A stretch of DNA of 64,000 nucleotides. Source: Luteibacter sp. (GTDB lineage: Bacteria; Pseudomonadota; Gammaproteobacteria; Xanthomonadales; Rhodanobacteraceae). The stretch spans positions 186,001-250,000 of the forward strand of contig NZ_WNDO01000002.1 of NCBI RefSeq assembly GCF_009912395.1, in the 5' to 3' direction. Made by a program: the position numbers and the translations under genes. A model generated the notes under the pieces. The model saw only the letters and a list, made by a program, of their open reading frames with translations. It made no database searches and was not told the DNA's origin. Shown piece after piece: positions 37,778-45,896 of this stretch. How positions within the stretch are numbered: the first letter of the stretch is position 1; every line of letters begins with the position of its first letter.

Positions 37778-37962
37778 GCCAGATTCTCCGTGATGGCGGG
37801 CATCTTCGGCGCCGCCGACTTGCCGCCGGCGCCGTCAAGTACCGGATCGATGACCTGCATCTCGGCCAGCCACGCCGCCTGCGACGCGTTGACCTCGATC
37901 TCGTCGCCGGCGACGTAGGCGACGCCGTTGTGGGTGTGGGGAGCTTTCAATTTGACTTTCAT
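37774..37962 (-). CDS. Small phage protein (DUF7210-like)
   Basis: The 62-residue product reads MKVKLKAPHTHNGVAYVAGDEIEV with NASQAAWLAEMQVIDP behind it, a short beta-barrel-like pattern seen in small head-tail proteins of Mu-like phages. The ATG at 37962 lies 8 bp after the gp37-like gene, and the end overlaps the tail tube start (ATGA). The open frame extending to 38292 is a shadow. Confidence 0.75.
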   Translation of the reverse strand: MKVKLKAPHTHNGVAYVAGDEIEVNASQAAWLAEMQVIDPVLDGAGGKSAAPKMPAITENLA

Positions 37963-37969
37963 GACGTCC

Positions 37970-38449
37970 TCAAGCGGAGAGGTGAATGGTGGTGGACCAC
38001 ACGTCGCACCAAAGCGCGGTGGCGTTGTCGTACTGCAACAACTCGCCTTGGCGAAGTTGCAGCGGCCGGGCACCGGCAATGGGAGGTACCCAACCCAGCA
38101 GGCGGGCGCGCACGCTGCCCAGAAGTAACTCGAACTCCCCACTGAGCTGCGCGCCGCCCTGTTCGCGGTAATTGCGCGCGGCGATGACCACGCCAATCGT
38201 GACCGTGCCGGACTGGACACTGGTGACCTGTTGTCCTGGTAGTCCAAACGAGGGTGGTTGCGGATCGAACTGCTCGCGGGCAAGCAACACAAACGCGCTG
38301 GGTGTCACGAAATCACGGAGGTTCTTCACGGCCGCGTAGTCGGCCGCCATGCCAATCTCACGCAAGCGGCTGTCGGGGCCGACGTCCTGCAGCTCGCTTT
38401 CCCGAAGTCGCTCCACCACGACGTTGACATCGAACGGTGCGGTGCTCAT
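37970..38449 (-). CDS. Mu gp37-like protein (DUF1834)
   Basis: This 159-residue protein resembles the Mu gp37 family of connector-region proteins: VNVVVERLRESELQDVGPDSRL at the N-terminus, a DFVTPSAFVLLAREQFDP strand pair in the middle and RLLGWVPPI near the end. It follows the gp36 homologue with a 4-base overlap, as in Mu. Likely a tail terminator or completion protein. Confidence 0.82.
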   Translation of the reverse strand: MSTAPFDVNVVVERLRESELQDVGPDSRLREIGMAADYAAVKNLRDFVTPSAFVLLAREQFDPQPPSFGLPGQQVTSVQSGTVTIGVVIAARNYREQGGAQLSGEFELLLGSVRARLLGWVPPIAGARPLQLRQGELLQYDNATALWCDVWSTTIHLSA

Positions 38450-38976
38450 CGGAAATGTCGCATCTGAGCGCGATCGAACACCCGTTCATCGTCTTTGAAA
38501 CGCACGTCGAGCAGCTGCGGATCGGTCAGGACCGGATCGTCCAAGCCCAGGCTAAACTTGCCATCAGCCGTCAGCTGCAGGAATTTGAGCGCGTCCTTGT
38601 AGTCGCGCACGATCGGATCGTCGGTTTCCGACGCGCTGCGATCGCCGTGCAACTGATAGCGCGTGATGGCCCGCGCCCACACGGTGACGACGCTGGGCAC
38701 CTTCGGTAGCGGCAACGGGCGCGTACGGGCCAGAAAGCCGTCGATGATGCCTTGCGCCCCCTGGATCGCTTCCATGATGCGTGCAAGGGCCTCGTCAGCC
38801 GTGGCTAGCTGCGCGACCGTCCATGCCGAGCGATCGGAGCCACGCAAGGTCGCGTCCATCAGCGCGTCGGGCACGATGGCATCCCGGGTGCGCGTGGCGA
38901 CCTGCGCTAATTCGCGCGCGCCAGGCTTCTCGGCCAACTGGGCGGGCGTCACGTACAAGGCAGTATCCATCGACAT
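38446..38976 (-). CDS. Mu gp36-like protein (DUF1320)
   Basis: The 176-residue protein matches the DUF1320 pattern of head-tail connectors: an N-terminal YVTPAQLAEKPGARELAQVA, a helical AQGIIDGFLARTRPLP, and the signature VVTVWARAITRYQLHGDR. Such proteins close the head portal vertex. It overlaps both neighbours by 1-4 bases. Confidence 0.85.
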   Translation of the reverse strand: MSMDTALYVTPAQLAEKPGARELAQVATRTRDAIVPDALMDATLRGSDRSAWTVAQLATADEALARIMEAIQGAQGIIDGFLARTRPLPLPKVPSVVTVWARAITRYQLHGDRSASETDDPIVRDYKDALKFLQLTADGKFSLGLDDPVLTDPQLLDVRFKDDERVFDRAQMRHFR

Positions 38977-39473
38977 TACTGGGCACGCTCGGTGGTCGAT
39001 GCGTCCCGCGCCGCGCGGGCGGCAGCACGCCGCTGCGCGCGCGTGAGAACGGGAGCATCCGTGGCGGTCGCGGGCGGCGCATCCGGGTGCTGCTCGTCCT
39101 GGCCGGTGCTGCTTTGGTCGTCGATAGCGCCATCTACCCGATCGTCGCCGCTCGTCTTGAGCGACGAGGGATCACCGGAAACCACACCGCTCGCATCGCC
39201 GGCCGGTTGAGTGGTCCCGGTGGCTGCGTCGATACGATGATCCTCCAGAGTCCCGTAGGGAGCTGCCGACCGATCGCCGACCGTGAGTTCACCTTCGTTC
39301 TGTCGGTCGGCGAGCGCTACTGGCACACCGATCAGACCGGGATCGTCTTCGATGGCGCGCTGTTGCTCGGTCGTCAAGGTCGATAGATCCAGTGTCACCC
39401 CGTGACGAGTGAACTCGATCCCCGCGCGGCGAAGCGACTTGCCGCGCGATCGGTAAAGGATAAGGGTGGACAT
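38976..39473 (-). CDS. Mu gp35-like protein with FluMu N-terminal domain
   Basis: The 165-residue product starts MSTLILYRSRGKSLRRAGIE, the FluMu_N type domain, then continues as a low-complexity Asp/Ser/Thr/Ala linker and a basic helix (RAQRRAAARAARDAS). I chose the ATG at 39473 because AGGA lies 6 bases upstream; an ATG 6 bases earlier is possible. Function unknown. Confidence 0.78.
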   Translation of the reverse strand: MSTLILYRSRGKSLRRAGIEFTRHGVTLDLSTLTTEQQRAIEDDPGLIGVPVALADRQNEGELTVGDRSAAPYGTLEDHRIDAATGTTQPAGDASGVVSGDPSSLKTSGDDRVDGAIDDQSSTGQDEQHPDAPPATATDAPVLTRAQRRAAARAARDASTTERAQ

Positions 39474-39543
39474 GGTCATTCCTGACGGGTGAAAGGCCGA
39501 CGAGGCTGCGTACAGCGGCATCGCCGGTTGGGCAGCGGCCGGG

Positions 39544-40443
39544 TTAGACGATCCAGGGCGAGTCCAGGACCTGGACCATGCCCTTCAAGACGTTCTCCGC
39601 GCCGTTGGCCAGCGTGGTCGCATTGACCAGCTTCGCGGCCGCAAACTTCAGTCCCGGACGAACCACCAACAGCGTCGGCCGGATCGCCAGCGTCCGACCG
39701 TTATCTCCCTTACGCTCGGCCATGGCCGTATAGGCCGCGATGAGGTTTTCTTCGGTCAGCGGCTTGCGGCTTCCGTAGGCCATCTGCCAGAAGCCATACC
39801 CCACGTTGCGACGCGCATCCACGCCGTAGACGTATTCGCTACGGAAGAAGACGTTGTCGTCGTTCTCGTTGGTCTTGGCAACGAACTGCGGGTCCTTGCG
39901 GTTCTGGAAGATGATCGGCTTGAGCGCACGACTGGTGTCGAGCAGATACCACGCAGAGCCCGCGCCACCATTGTCATCCCAGTTGGATTGGGACTGCGCC
40001 ATGCCATCGGGGCCGATGACCGGGTGATCGGTGTCGAAGAAGTACTGGCCGTCGTAGCACAGCGACGTGTTGCCGTTCTTGAGCAGGCCGAAGCACATCT
40101 CGTCCGGCTGAGCATTCACGGAACGGCCCATTTCCTGGAACATCGGCTGGAAGACGCCGTACTGGTCATCTTCGATGGCGGTGCGCGGGACACCGATGGT
40201 CAGCTCATACGGCTTGTTCTTAATGGTGTAGCCGTGCTCCTTCACGCCGTTGATGACGCGATCACCGATCCATTCGCGCATGCCGGGGAAGTTACCCAAC
40301 CATGCATACTCTTCCGAGCCGGTACTGGACGACACCGTCGTGGCGATCTGAGCGTATTGCGACTCGGCCATGCCGAGACCGCCGCGAAACGCTGCGTTGA
40401 ACGCGGTGTAGAGCGTACGCAGGTTGGTAGCATTGATGAACAT
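39544..40443 (-). CDS. Major head (capsid) protein, Mu gpT-like
   Basis: This 299-residue protein is the likely capsid subunit. It has the gpT family features: LRTLYTAFNAAFRGGLG near the N-terminus, then YAWLGNFPGMREWIGDRVI, the YTIKNKPYELTIGVPRTAIEDD stretch, FFDTDHPVIG and NFRR/YGVDARRNVGYGFWQMAYGS further on. The length matches gpT (about 300). It follows the protease/scaffold gene and the small decoration-like gene. Confidence 0.92.
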   Translation of the reverse strand: MFINATNLRTLYTAFNAAFRGGLGMAESQYAQIATTVSSSTGSEEYAWLGNFPGMREWIGDRVINGVKEHGYTIKNKPYELTIGVPRTAIEDDQYGVFQPMFQEMGRSVNAQPDEMCFGLLKNGNTSLCYDGQYFFDTDHPVIGPDGMAQSQSNWDDNGGAGSAWYLLDTSRALKPIIFQNRKDPQFVAKTNENDDNVFFRSEYVYGVDARRNVGYGFWQMAYGSRKPLTEENLIAAYTAMAERKGDNGRTLAIRPTLLVVRPGLKFAAAKLVNATTLANGAENVLKGMVQVLDSPWIV

Positions 40444-40496
40444 GTCGGGGTCCTATAGCGATGGACTACGCCATCGCGTGAGCGAGGTGGGTGGGT

Positions 40497-40898
40497 TTAA
40501 CCGACCAGGACCCAGACGCCCGTGGCGTCCACGTCGATGATCTTGCCGGCGACCTTTCGGACGCCCGTGTTGTCGGTCTTGGCGACGGTCTGGTCATCGA
40601 CCACATATGCGGTGCCATGGATGTCGGCGCGGGCGATCTGGTCACCGGCCAGGCTGTTGGCGAACAGAAAGCAGCCGCGCCGTGCTTCTACGATCTGCAC
40701 GCCGTCACCCAGGACGGTCGACTCAGCGACACCGACGGCATCGCCGGACGCGGCGGTGCCGGCGGGCACCGCATTGCCGCCAGCGGTGAGCAGGGCGACC
40801 AGCGTGCCGGCAAACACGGTGTTACCGGCGTTGACGGGATGCCCCACGCTCTCGGCGTTGCGGCGTTTGGTGTTGCGACCTTCGGTGGCGGCGGTCAT
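40497..40898 (-). CDS. Small head protein, possible decoration protein
   Basis: A 133-residue Gly/Ala/Val-rich protein with beta-strand character (GNTVFAGTLVALLTAGGNAVPAGTA, GVQIVEARRGCFLFANS, ATGVWVLVG). Capsid-cement proteins have this composition and lie between protease/scaffold and major capsid genes in many phages. The assignment rests on position and composition. Confidence 0.6.
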   Translation of the reverse strand: MTAATEGRNTKRRNAESVGHPVNAGNTVFAGTLVALLTAGGNAVPAGTAASGDAVGVAESTVLGDGVQIVEARRGCFLFANSLAGDQIARADIHGTAYVVDDQTVAKTDNTGVRKVAGKIIDVDATGVWVLVG

Positions 40899-40929
40899 AG
40901 AACAGTCCTGGTCAAGGGATGGAAGCGCG

Positions 40930-42078
40930 TCAGGCCGGACGGGCCGCGATGAAGTCCTTGGGATCGGTCCCCAAGGCCGTGCACACCGCCAGTTCGTCGG
41001 CGGTGAGGCCGTGTTCGTTTTGCGTCACGCGCTGGTCGCCGCGCGTCTGCGTGCGGGTCAGCGCAGCGATGGGTACGGCCTTTTCCAGGTACGCGCTAAG
41101 CGAGGCCAAATTGGACTTGCCCAGGTCGCGGGCCCAACCTTCCTGGGCCGGCAGCAGACGACCATCGGCCAGACCGGCCTTGACCAGTTCGTCGACGTCC
41201 TTGTCGACCTGGCGGGCGGTCAGCGCCGCGACGGTGTTCTTCAGATCCTCCACCACGGCCACAGAGACGAACTTGCTCGGGTCCGGGGTGTGGGCCGAGT
41301 CGGCGCGCTGTTTGAGTGAGCTGCAGGCGGCGACCAGATCGTCGGTGGCGCCGATGCCCAGCGCGGCGCGCGCCTTCTCCAGGTCGGCCGGCACGGCCGC
41401 CTTCAGGCGGGCGGTGAGGGCCGCGAGGGCATCCACCTCGGGCGTGGATTCGGGCAGGCCGAGGGCGGCCAGGAGGGCTTTGAGAAGCGGATTCATGAGG
41501 TCGTCCTCAGTGGTAAGTCCGAAAGTGGCGGCGGCCTGGCGAGCCAGCGGCTCCATGCCGTGAATCGCCGGGTCGTTGGTGATGGCAGCCATCCGGATGT
41601 CGAGCACCTCGCCCGACACCGGGTCATAGGTGAACACCGGGCTGACGTACTGGTACTCGAGGCCGTCGATGAGCTGCTGGGCCCGTGCCGTCATGTCGGC
41701 CACGCCGTAGAGGCCCTGGCCGTCCACCCATTCCAGGGATTTGATCCAGCCAGCGGCCGGCGCCGGCTGACCGTTTTCTTCCTTGTTTAGGGTCTGATGC
41801 TCGTAGTCGAGCACCGCGGGGTTCTTCCGCGCGGCGAAGCGGGCGATGACACGCTGCGCGATGGTGCCGTCGATGACCCACTGGCCGGAGGCGGGCAAGT
41901 CGGTACGCCCATCGGAGGGCTTGAAGGGGCCACCCGGGGTGAGCTGGATGCGGCGAGGGCCATCACCGGCTTGCGCATCGACCTTGGATACCCACGCAGC
42001 GATCGCAACGCGGGGGACGCGGCCGGCCGAGCAGGCGGCCAGGGCGGCAATGCGGGGTTGGGAGCGAAGGCGAGGCAT
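40930..42078 (-). CDS. Prohead protease/scaffold, Mu gpI-like
   Basis: The 382-residue protein resembles Mu gpI: an N-terminal protease domain (residues about 50-190, with VLDYEHQTLNKEENGQPAPAAGWIKSLEW, ATNDPAIHG-like AAITNDPAIHGMEPL) and a C-terminal helical scaffold (ALTARLKAAVPADLEKARAALG onward). In Mu the internal Z start makes a scaffold-only form; here an internal ATG (MNPLLKALLAALG) could do the same. I start at MPRLRSQPRI (42078), ahead of which a non-coding gap lies. Confidence 0.88.
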   Translation of the reverse strand: MPRLRSQPRIAALAACSAGRVPRVAIAAWVSKVDAQAGDGPRRIQLTPGGPFKPSDGRTDLPASGQWVIDGTIAQRVIARFAARKNPAVLDYEHQTLNKEENGQPAPAAGWIKSLEWVDGQGLYGVADMTARAQQLIDGLEYQYVSPVFTYDPVSGEVLDIRMAAITNDPAIHGMEPLARQAAATFGLTTEDDLMNPLLKALLAALGLPESTPEVDALAALTARLKAAVPADLEKARAALGIGATDDLVAACSSLKQRADSAHTPDPSKFVSVAVVEDLKNTVAALTARQVDKDVDELVKAGLADGRLLPAQEGWARDLGKSNLASLSAYLEKAVPIAALTRTQTRGDQRVTQNEHGLTADELAVCTALGTDPKDFIAARPA

Positions 42079-42324
42079 GGCGCCATGGTGGCGATCGCCC
42101 GATGGCGACCAGGAACGAAGCCCTTCGCCCCATATCACGTCGATTCGATGCCGCCTCGACGCCGGTGATCCCAGCGCATTTTTACCCTACGCCTGTCCTT
42201 ACGGTGGCAGCAAGGGGCGTGGCACCCGTTTGACACCCTTTAAACCCCGTTTAAAAACGTCGAGGGGGTGGTTGTCCGGACCCTTGCCGCCCCCCGGGGG
42301 TCTCCACGCGCCTTACGGCGCGTT
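42079..42324. other. Central non-coding gap between gpG and gpI genes (possible gyrase site)
   Basis: This is the longest gap within the late operon and lies about 245-490 bp from the exact prophage midpoint (41,834). In Mu the strong gyrase site sits in the same place, between G and I. The gap holds TTTTAAACGGGGTTTAAAGG on the minus strand (42236-42256) and a hairpin ACGCGCC/GGCGCGT with a T run that points rightward, opposite to the operon. Confidence 0.45.
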
Positions 42325-42915
42325 TTAGGTGGAGGCGTTCGGGAAGTCCTGGGTGAGGTGGTCGAGGGTGAGCTGGACGATCTCCGCCTCGTCTTCGGCG
42401 TCCACGCCCAGCCAGGGGCGTGCGGGGATCGTCACGGTATGCTCGGGCACGGTCGCCGCCTGGACGAAATTGGCCTTACGCCGGTTGACGAACTGCGGCG
42501 ACACCTCGCCGTCCTTGTGGTGGAAGTAGAGCGAGGTCGGGCGAGCCGCGTGGGTGACGTCGCCACCGAACTGCTGGAGAGCGCCGTAGGGCGCATTCGT
42601 GCCGTGATAGAGCGTGTCGCCCTCGACCTGGCTGCTCAACTGATCGCCGAGCATGTGGTTGTCGAAGCGCAGCATCGCTACGCCCGGCCGCACTTTCGCC
42701 TTGGCCTTCGCATACCGTGGCTTCAAGGGCGCCCAGGGGATGCCGTCGGGCGACACCTGGCGAGCCGCTCGCGCTGGTGTGGCGCGCATGAGGTACTCGC
42801 CAATGTCCTGGAGCAGCAGCGTCTGACCCTCGGGGGCCAGCTGGCGGGCGAGCGAGGCCAGGGCATCGATTGCCTGCTGTGCCTGGAGGTCCAGGGTGAA
42901 ATGGGCACCGGCCAT
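42325..42915 (-). CDS. Phage virion morphogenesis protein, Mu gpG-like
   Basis: The 196-residue product matches the Mu gpG family: LLLQDIGEYLMRATPARAARQVSPDGIPWAPLKPRYAKAKAKVRPG is the conserved block (residues about 35-80), then LRFDNHMLGDQLSS and a C-terminal IPARPWLGVDAEDEAEI. It may act in head completion or as a tail component. Its ATG overlaps the gpF stop. Confidence 0.9.
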   Translation of the reverse strand: MAGAHFTLDLQAQQAIDALASLARQLAPEGQTLLLQDIGEYLMRATPARAARQVSPDGIPWAPLKPRYAKAKAKVRPGVAMLRFDNHMLGDQLSSQVEGDTLYHGTNAPYGALQQFGGDVTHAARPTSLYFHHKDGEVSPQFVNRRKANFVQAATVPEHTVTIPARPWLGVDAEDEAEIVQLTLDHLTQDFPNAST

Positions 42916-44147
42916 CAGTTGAGGGTTCCCTTCAGGAGGATAAGCCGCCCGGCCGCCATGGCCTCACGTAGCGAGGTCAGGTCGGCGTCGGTCACGTTAT
43001 CGAGAACGATGCCGCCATCGACGGCCATGTTGACGGTCAGCGGGCTCCCGTCGGCCTGCGCGCCGCCCACGTAGAGCAGCCGGGCGTCTGCGCCGGCGAG
43101 CAACACGGCCTGCGGATCGCGCAGGATCGCCGAGGCCTGGACCAGCTTGCTGACCTGTGCCGGCGCGGCGCTCGCCAATGCGTGACCCAGGCGTTCGGCC
43201 GTGGCCTCCAGCGTGGCCACGGCCGGCCGGATCTCGTGGCTGGCCAGCGCGCGGACCAGGTCTGGGGTCAAGGCGCCGATCGTGCGTGAGGGTTGGTCCG
43301 GGGAGCGACCCGTAACGACGTCATCGACCAGGCGCTGCAAGCCGCGATCGAGCGACGCCTGCGCACGCGGCAAGGCCAGTGGCTCGGCCAAGGCCTGCGC
43401 GGCCGCCTGCGTGGGCAGCGCCTGTGCTTTGCTGGCTAGGTTTTGTACCTGGGAGTCGAAGGCGGCGCGTCCGGGCGCATAGCCGAAACCGGGATCTACA
43501 CCAGCCGGAGTGTCCACGATCATCGGTGCCGGGCCTCGCTGACCCACCACGGTTGGCTGCATATCGTCCGGCGGCGGTTGATCGGGCCCCTCCTTGCCCA
43601 GGCGCTTTAAGTCACGCAGGTTCAACGCCTGGATCGTGCATTGGCAACCCCAGCCGTTGGGCGGGAAGTGCCGCATCCACCACGGGTGGTTCGCCGGGAG
43701 CACCAAACCATTCCACGCCAGGTGCATCGGGCGTGGGTGCTGCACGCTGTCGCTGTGCACGTACCGCCAGAACGGACGCACCTTGACCAGGGCCTGCAGC
43801 TGCGACCACCGGCCGGCCGCGTAGGAGGTGCGCAGGTTGGTCTCGTAGATGACCCGCGATCGCCAGTTCCGACCGCCGGTGTAGTCCCAGCCGTAGCGTG
43901 CGACGATGGTGTCGAAGTCCTTGCGGAACTCGGCCAGCGTCGTCCCCTGCGCGATCGCCTTGTCGACCGCCGCGCGCATATCGGCCAGCAGGTCGATCCG
44001 GTTGGCGCCGGCCACCATGAACGACTGGTCATGGGCCTCTTCCCACACGTCCGTCCATCGATCGGTGAGCACGTTCTTCTTGGCGCGGAAGAACGCGATC
44101 TGCTCCTTGAACGGGAGCGAGCCGTAGGCGACCGAACCGTCAGCCAC
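42915..44147 (-). CDS. Head morphogenesis protein, Mu gpF-like
   Basis: A 410-residue minor head protein with the Phage_Mu_F core: YGWDYTGGRNWRSRVIYETNLRTSYAAGRWSQL, then the WRYVHSDSVQHPRPMHLAWNGLVLP and NGWGCQCTIQALN segments, whose cysteines and histidines are conserved in this family. A second, Ala-rich domain follows. The start is GTG at 44147 and overlaps the preceding small gene by 8 bases. Confidence 0.92.
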   Translation of the reverse strand: MADGSVAYGSLPFKEQIAFFRAKKNVLTDRWTDVWEEAHDQSFMVAGANRIDLLADMRAAVDKAIAQGTTLAEFRKDFDTIVARYGWDYTGGRNWRSRVIYETNLRTSYAAGRWSQLQALVKVRPFWRYVHSDSVQHPRPMHLAWNGLVLPANHPWWMRHFPPNGWGCQCTIQALNLRDLKRLGKEGPDQPPPDDMQPTVVGQRGPAPMIVDTPAGVDPGFGYAPGRAAFDSQVQNLASKAQALPTQAAAQALAEPLALPRAQASLDRGLQRLVDDVVTGRSPDQPSRTIGALTPDLVRALASHEIRPAVATLEATAERLGHALASAAPAQVSKLVQASAILRDPQAVLLAGADARLLYVGGAQADGSPLTVNMAVDGGIVLDNVTDADLTSLREAMAAGRLILLKGTLN

Positions 44148-44310
44148 GCCCGCTCCACGGCGCGACGGCCAGGTACAGGGCCTGGAGCTGGTCGAAGGTC
44201 AGCGTGACCTCCAGCTGCGCGCCGAACGACACGATGAGATCATGGGCGGTGACCTCGATGACCTCCACGGCGGTCAACTCATCGGCGGACAGGTCGGCCT
44301 GGAGCAGCAC
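44140..44310 (-). CDS. Small phage protein between portal and gpF (56 residues)
   Basis: A short frame starting at the GTG at 44310 (sharing its G with the portal TAG stop) and ending inside the gpF start. The product begins MLLQADLSADELTAVEVIEV and ends ALYLAVAPWSGRG. Composition is normal, it fills the portal-gpF gap exactly, and both ends overlap neighbours, which supports real coding. Function unknown. Confidence 0.7.
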   Translation of the reverse strand: MLLQADLSADELTAVEVIEVTAHDLIVSFGAQLEVTLTFDQLQALYLAVAPWSGRG

Positions 44311-45896
44311 TACACGCTCCCCGCTTCGCGCAGGATCTCATAGCGCCCGGCCAGCGCGGCCGCCGCCAGGCCTTCGCGCATGGCCTGTGTGTAATCCTCC
44401 AGCGTCATGTCCGGCACCAGGGCCATGAGCTGGTCGCGCAGCTCGGCCAACGACGTCGCGGCCGCCGCCGCCGCGCGGATCTGCTCGAGCCAGCCGTCCA
44501 GCGCGGGCGAGACCGCCGTGGCTAGCTGATTGACCATGCGCGCCGGCGGATCCTGCGGACCGGTCGGGCGAACGGAAGATGCTGATGCCTGCGCGTGCAC
44601 GAGGTCGGTGATCGGCGAGGGCGGCGTGACCGCCTTAGGCGGGGCGACCAGAAGATCGGTTTCGTCCGCCTCCGGCTCGGGTATGCCGACGCGCTCCTGC
44701 GCCCATTGACGCGACACACGAAAGCCCATGCCGACCAGGGTCGGCAACGATTCGGCCATCGCTGCCAGATCGTCCGGCTCTTCGGTGATGAACTTGAAGC
44801 GGGGGCAACGACGCAGGTCGGTGGCCAGCCCGTTAAGCACAGCGATGGGATAGATCAGGTCGTGCCATATGGTGGCGGCCACCTGGCGCGCATCGCCATC
44901 ACGCAGATCCTTGCGAACCTCGTTGTGGACCTTACCCAGCGCGTTGGTGCTGCTTTTGCCATCGGCCTGGCTGGTTAGCGTACCGCCCAGGATGACCTTC
45001 GATTGCGTGCGTTCGCACCAGTCGATCATAGCCTTGAAGGCGTCCGGATCGCCCGTGGCGGCGTCCTTGAAATCCAGTTCCATGCCGTTGGGAATGATGC
45101 CGGCGGCGTTGTGCCCTACTTCGGCCAGCGCGCGCAGCAAGGTCAGCTTGTCCTGCTGACTGGAACCGGGCGGGTACTTGCCGATGCGGATGGGGATGCC
45201 GTAAATCTCCAAGAACTCGGCCAGGTCGGCCACGGAGTAGTTCTTGAACAGGTACGGCCAGGCCAACACCCGATACATGGACGAGCGCGCCAGGTAGCCG
45301 GACTTCGCCCGATGCGTGTGGGTGATCCAGCCGAAGGGTTGCAGCGGCTCGCCCTCGGGCGTGCCATCGCGAAGACGCAGTTCCTCGCGATAGCCACGAT
45401 GGATCATGAACCAGCTTTGTGGGCGGTGGGTGACCGACGCCGGAATCCAGGTGGCGCCAACCTGGGCCCATTCGATTTCCAGACATGCGTACCCCTTACC
45501 GATCGCGTCGGTGACGTCGAAGATCAGCTCTTCGATATCAGGAATCTCCGCGATCAGTTCCTTGAGCGTCTTAGCGGCCGCCTTCTCGGCCGCGCTCGGA
45601 TTGGGCGGCGGCACGATGTCCCACTCCAGCTGCTTGATCGCGCCTCGGCGCTTCAACATCTCGCTGGCCAGGTGGCCGTCTTTTTCCTCCATGTCTTCGA
45701 ACAACTCGGCCTGCCCGACCAGGTTGCCCTGCTCGGCCATTTCGAGAATGCCGGCCAAACGCGAGGGCGTAAGGCCTCGGCTGGGGTGGCCTTGCCATTC
45801 GTTGCGCAACTGACCGGTACGGCTGGTTTGCGGCTGGGCGAGGTCCGCCTTGGCGATCGGCTCGCCGTTGGGGCCGAGGATGGTTGGCGTCACCAT
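44310..45896 (-). CDS. Portal protein, Mu gp29-like (DUF935)
   Basis: The 528-residue protein forms the DNA entry portal. DUF935 features include QAELFEDMEEKDGHLASEMLKRRGAIKQLEWDIVPP near residues 55-100, the YACLEIEWAQVGATWIPASVTHRPQSWFMI block and GIPIRIGKYPPGSSQQDKLTLLRAL in the centre, then SKVILGGTLTSQADGKSS. It follows the large terminase with an overlapping start. Confidence 0.93.
   Translation of the reverse strand: MVTPTILGPNGEPIAKADLAQPQTSRTGQLRNEWQGHPSRGLTPSRLAGILEMAEQGNLVGQAELFEDMEEKDGHLASEMLKRRGAIKQLEWDIVPPPNPSAAEKAAAKTLKELIAEIPDIEELIFDVTDAIGKGYACLEIEWAQVGATWIPASVTHRPQSWFMIHRGYREELRLRDGTPEGEPLQPFGWITHTHRAKSGYLARSSMYRVLAWPYLFKNYSVADLAEFLEIYGIPIRIGKYPPGSSQQDKLTLLRALAEVGHNAAGIIPNGMELDFKDAATGDPDAFKAMIDWCERTQSKVILGGTLTSQADGKSSTNALGKVHNEVRKDLRDGDARQVAATIWHDLIYPIAVLNGLATDLRRCPRFKFITEEPDDLAAMAESLPTLVGMGFRVSRQWAQERVGIPEPEADETDLLVAPPKAVTPPSPITDLVHAQASASSVRPTGPQDPPARMVNQLATAVSPALDGWLEQIRAAAAAATSLAELRDQLMALVPDMTLEDYTQAMREGLAAAALAGRYEILREAGSV

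Noticed and set aside
42307-42326. Hairpin ACGCGCC/GGCGCGT with T run as the end of the gpG transcript
   Set aside because: The T run is on the plus strand, so it would not terminate the minus-strand operon.
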